This document shows positions 61,776 to 64,000 of a DNA stretch of 64,000 nt, piece by piece. Numbering within the stretch: position 1 is the first letter of the stretch; each line of letters begins with the position of its first letter. Under the pieces are notes generated by a model. That model was given only the letters and a program-made list of their open reading frames with translations, had not been told where the DNA came from and searched no databases. The DNA comes from Carboxylicivirga marina (GTDB lineage: Bacteria; Bacteroidota; Bacteroidia; Bacteroidales; Marinilabiliaceae). Made by a program: the position numbers and the translations under genes. The stretch is from contig NZ_JAENRR010000028.1 of NCBI RefSeq assembly GCF_016612505.1, positions 1 through 64,000 of the forward strand. Reading direction: 5' to 3'.

Positions 61776-62570
61776 TCAATACACCACTTCAAGCTCAGCG
61801 ATTAAGGGACGGTGGTCAGATACTATTGGTTCATCCAGCAGCCTGATGCTTTTAGCTCGTATTTCAACCTTCGAAGTATGGCGATAAATAACATGGTCAA
61901 TTTCAAGCTTCGTATCTCCCTGATAGCTTAGATTATCCTCCCCCTTATGCACAAACTCAAAACCCTGATCATAAAAATATTGCATGGTTGACGACCTCGG
62001 CTCACAGTTAAAATCACCGGTTATAATAGCGGCTTTATCTATCGAATTAATGTATTCCATTAATGCTTTAGCCTGATTTAAACGACTTGCAACACCCTCA
62101 TTACCGTCAACATAGTCGAAGTGAACATTAACAAACAGAAGGGTACAGGCTTCTGCAATTTGAACTTCCTGAACAATTGCCGAGCGAGGCTCATCCAGTC
62201 CATCAGGCAAGGTCAATATTTTTGTCGACACCAATGGCCGCGACGATAGCGTTGCCATTCCGTATTCACCACCCTGGAAGTCCATGAACTTAACAAAGGT
62301 GCCAGTCATATTAACGGATTGAGCAATATATTCGGTTTGTGCCACACTATCTGATCGCCGGCAATAATTATCTATTTCTTGTAAGCCACATAAGTCAGGC
62401 GCTTGCACTTTAATAATTTCGGCAGCACGATTTAGATCCAGCACATTGTCCATTCCGTATCCATGCTTGATGTTATAAGACATCACTTTTATATTACTGG
62501 TTTGCTTTAGGTTGCAGGCATAAAAAACACTAATACCCAAACACACTATCGCCACTGCTATTTTTCTCAT
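61776..62570 (-). CDS. Endonuclease/exonuclease/phosphatase-family lipoprotein
   Basis: The 264-residue lipoprotein (FYAC, Cys19) has the EEP fold: VMSYNIKHGYG, APDLCGLQEIDNY with the metal Glu, NVHFDYVDGNEG with the catalytic His, ITGDFNCEP, and IVSDHRPLIAELEV with the terminal Asp-His. Family members hydrolyse phosphodiesters or phosphoinositides. Export and lipid anchoring suggest a role on extracellular DNA, lipids or glycan phosphates, together with the phosphodiesterase at 60653. Confidence 0.9.
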   Translation of the reverse strand: MRKIAVAIVCLGISVFYACNLKQTSNIKVMSYNIKHGYGMDNVLDLNRAAEIIKVQAPDLCGLQEIDNYCRRSDSVAQTEYIAQSVNMTGTFVKFMDFQGGEYGMATLSSRPLVSTKILTLPDGLDEPRSAIVQEVQIAEACTLLFVNVHFDYVDGNEGVASRLNQAKALMEYINSIDKAAIITGDFNCEPRSSTMQYFYDQGFEFVHKGEDNLSYQGDTKLEIDHVIYRHTSKVEIRAKSIRLLDEPIVSDHRPLIAELEVVY

Positions 62571-62686
62571 AATTATCAGTCTGTTTATTTTCTATGTTGT
62601 CCGCCGTTAAACATCAATACGTTTTAACCGGACATTTCGTAGAATTATGGATTGAGTCTGTATTCACACATTAGCAAGAATAATAC

Positions 62687-63664
62687 TTATTTAACTGAAA
62701 TCACAATTTTTCCATGGTGAAGTCCATCGCCGAAGCGTTGAATGGCCCAGGGTATTTTTTCAAATGGATATGGGCCATCGATCACACACCTGATTTTTTG
62801 GTCGTCATACAACTGATTGATATAATCCAGGTTTTTATTGGTTTTCAGCATCACCAAATGTACGCGTTTCTTACTCAATAATTTCAGTATCGGACTCAAG
62901 TAAAGCATTTGCATCAATTTGCCTGTTTTACCGCCTATTGAAACGTATTTTCCCTTGGGCTTGAGTACCTTTAAATATTTACGGATTGCCCGATTGGTTT
63001 TACAATCCAGAATCAAATCGTACTGCTGAGTACTTTGGGTAAAGTCTTCCTTTTTATAATCAATCACCTGGTCAAAGCCTAAACTTATCATTGTTTCTAG
63101 TTTCTCACCAGTATCTACACCCGTAACACTGGCCTTATATAATTTGGCAATCTGAAGCCCTAATGCACCAACACCTCCACCTCCACCGTTGATTAAGATT
63201 GCTTGCCCCTCCTTCATCTGACCAATTTCTTGCAGGCCTTGAACAGCCAGCATGGCAGCATGCGGCAAAGATGTTGCTTCTTCAAAACTCATATTATCTG
63301 GCTTACGGGTTAGTGCCTTTTCATCAATGCAAAGAAATTCGGCAAAGCTACCAAAACCAAACTCTGAGATATCGCCGTAAACCGCATCACCAATATCAAA
63401 CTTTGTTACATTACTACCTACCTGCTCTATAATCCCAGCCACCTCCATGCCGGGTATCGCTAATTTCTTTTTGGGCCTGAATATTCCGAATATAAATCGA
63501 TAAGAAAATGGCTTGCCCGTACTAATACACCAATCATAATCATTGATAGATGTGGCATAAACCTTAATCTTCACCTCATTTTCTTTAGGTTCTGGTTGTT
63601 TAAGCTCAACTAAATGAAGGACTTTTTCTGGTACGCCGTAGGTATTAATATGATATGCTTTCAT
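62687..63664 (-). CDS. Zinc-free MDR-family NAD(P)-dependent oxidoreductase
   Basis: The 325-residue protein has the GroES-like part (SINDYDWCISTGKP, PGMEVAGIIEQVGSNVTKFDIGDAVYG) and the Rossmann part (QAILINGGGGGVGALGLQIAKLYKASVTGVDTGEKL). The structural zinc cysteines of classical alcohol dehydrogenases are absent, as in quinone-oxidoreductase-like or reticulon-4-interacting-protein relatives. The substrate is unknown. It is a single minus-strand gene 117 bp upstream of the EEP gene's start; the DNA above it is the second 21-bp array. Confidence 0.88.
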   Translation of the reverse strand: MKAYHINTYGVPEKVLHLVELKQPEPKENEVKIKVYATSINDYDWCISTGKPFSYRFIFGIFRPKKKLAIPGMEVAGIIEQVGSNVTKFDIGDAVYGDISEFGFGSFAEFLCIDEKALTRKPDNMSFEEATSLPHAAMLAVQGLQEIGQMKEGQAILINGGGGGVGALGLQIAKLYKASVTGVDTGEKLETMISLGFDQVIDYKKEDFTQSTQQYDLILDCKTNRAIRKYLKVLKPKGKYVSIGGKTGKLMQMLYLSPILKLLSKKRVHLVMLKTNKNLDYINQLYDDQKIRCVIDGPYPFEKIPWAIQRFGDGLHHGKIVISVK

Positions 63665-63843
63665 ATTGGTTAAAATGTTACATTATTGATTAAAGTTGGG
63701 CAATACATGGCACATAGTCAAGTATATAAATCCCATTGCCGCTTTTATACCTTACTGTGCGCGGAATAAAACCACAAGGCTTACAAGGTCATCAAACAGC
63801 GTCTCGAAATATAATTACGTTCAATCATGTATACTCGCAGGCC

Positions 63844-64000
63844 ATACAAAACGTTTTTACATTGGCGCGGTGATAGTCGCAAGTGTTACAAGTCATATTC
63901 ACATGTATTCATTGTATATCGCTAATCTTACAAGTCACTTTCACATCGCCACAATGTCAGTCGCAGCAACTGCAAAGCACATTCGCACTGCCTCATTGTC
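63844..64000. repeat. Second 21-bp-periodic array, running off the window
   Basis: TTACAAGTCA occurs at 63886 and 63928, exactly 42 bp apart, and both are followed by TTCACAT 12 bp later. Cutting at 21 bp from 63886 aligns further units at 63907, 63949, 63970 and 63991 with a common pattern nTnCAAnTCAnnTTCrCA. The consensus differs from that of 13166-13630, but read on the minus strand it shares the TGTAA start. From 63690 one plus-strand frame is open to the end but without ATG, so a gene is not claimed. The repeat edge is outside the window. Confidence 0.7.

Noticed and set aside
1-64000. tRNA, rRNA or tmRNA genes
   Set aside because: I searched the gaps by eye for T-loop (GGTTCGAATCC-like) strings and acceptor stems and found none that form a cloverleaf.
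63690-64000. A roughly 100-codon plus-strand open frame at the window end
   Set aside because: It has no ATG before 63903, lies in a 21-bp-periodic repeat that keeps the frame open, and gives no recognisable domain. The missing downstream sequence could change this.

Overview
The window looks like chromosomal DNA of a gliding or T9SS-bearing member of the Bacteroidota, probably of the Marinilabiliales type (the order is an inference). The evidence is gldD and gldE, a type B T9SS C-terminal domain, Bacteroidota-only families (DUF4290, DUF4924, DUF5723), lipoproteins with acidic residues after the lipobox Cys, and -7 promoter boxes of the form TAnnTTTG. DNA is AT-rich. No tRNA, rRNA, CRISPR array, prophage or transposase gene was found.

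Region 1 (about 1-18 kb) is an accessory zone for nutrient capture and glycan breakdown. A TonB-dependent receptor and a surface beta-helix lipoprotein each sit behind 11-bp-spaced GTTAAy repeats that resemble a PhoB/PhoP box. After them come a six-hairpin glycosidase-like lipoprotein, a VOC protein, a GH97 alpha-glucosidase-type enzyme, uracil-DNA glycosylase, a DUF6252-like lipoprotein, a helical orphan protein, a GH20 hexosaminidase and a GHL10-like glycosidase. The gaps here hold most of the unexplained structure: CTTCCC...GGGAAG palindromic elements, a stop-containing 94-bp relic of a second GH97 gene, 26-bp and 28-bp direct repeats enclosing gene-free DNA, and a degenerate array with an exact 21-bp period.

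Region 2 (about 18-57 kb) is mostly housekeeping, in compact operons. On the minus strand are a DUF5723 protein with its lipoprotein partner, grpE-dnaJ, a TlpA-like thioredoxin with a cysteine-less twin, murA-DUF4290, a pcrA/uvrD helicase and an EF-G2-like factor. A second block holds GGGP synthase, an Sfp-type PPTase, gldD, gldE, ssb and mutY. HU, a 30-residue ribosomal-type protein and RNase G run on the plus strand, followed by dsbD, two tandem OmpA-like porins and a DCC-family protein. Then come DUF4924, Hsp15, pth, rplY, prs and engB on the minus strand, and lysC-lysA on the plus strand.

Region 3 (about 56-64 kb) carries an isoaspartyl peptidase, a TylF-type methyltransferase, a patatin-BamA fusion, a TfoX-N protein, a phosphodiesterase-type lipoprotein, an endonuclease/exonuclease/phosphatase lipoprotein and a zinc-free MDR oxidoreductase. 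The window ends inside a second 21-bp-periodic array.

Functional themes are glycan and phosphate-ester scavenging at the cell surface, envelope biogenesis (MurA, OmpA, Gld, DsbD), translation support (Pth, L25, Hsp15, EF-G2, the small ribosomal-type protein) and lysine/DAP synthesis. Three proteins keep a fold but lack the usual catalytic residues: a PafA-like phosphatase, a thioredoxin and the EF-G2. MurA has Asp where fosfomycin-sensitive enzymes have Cys.
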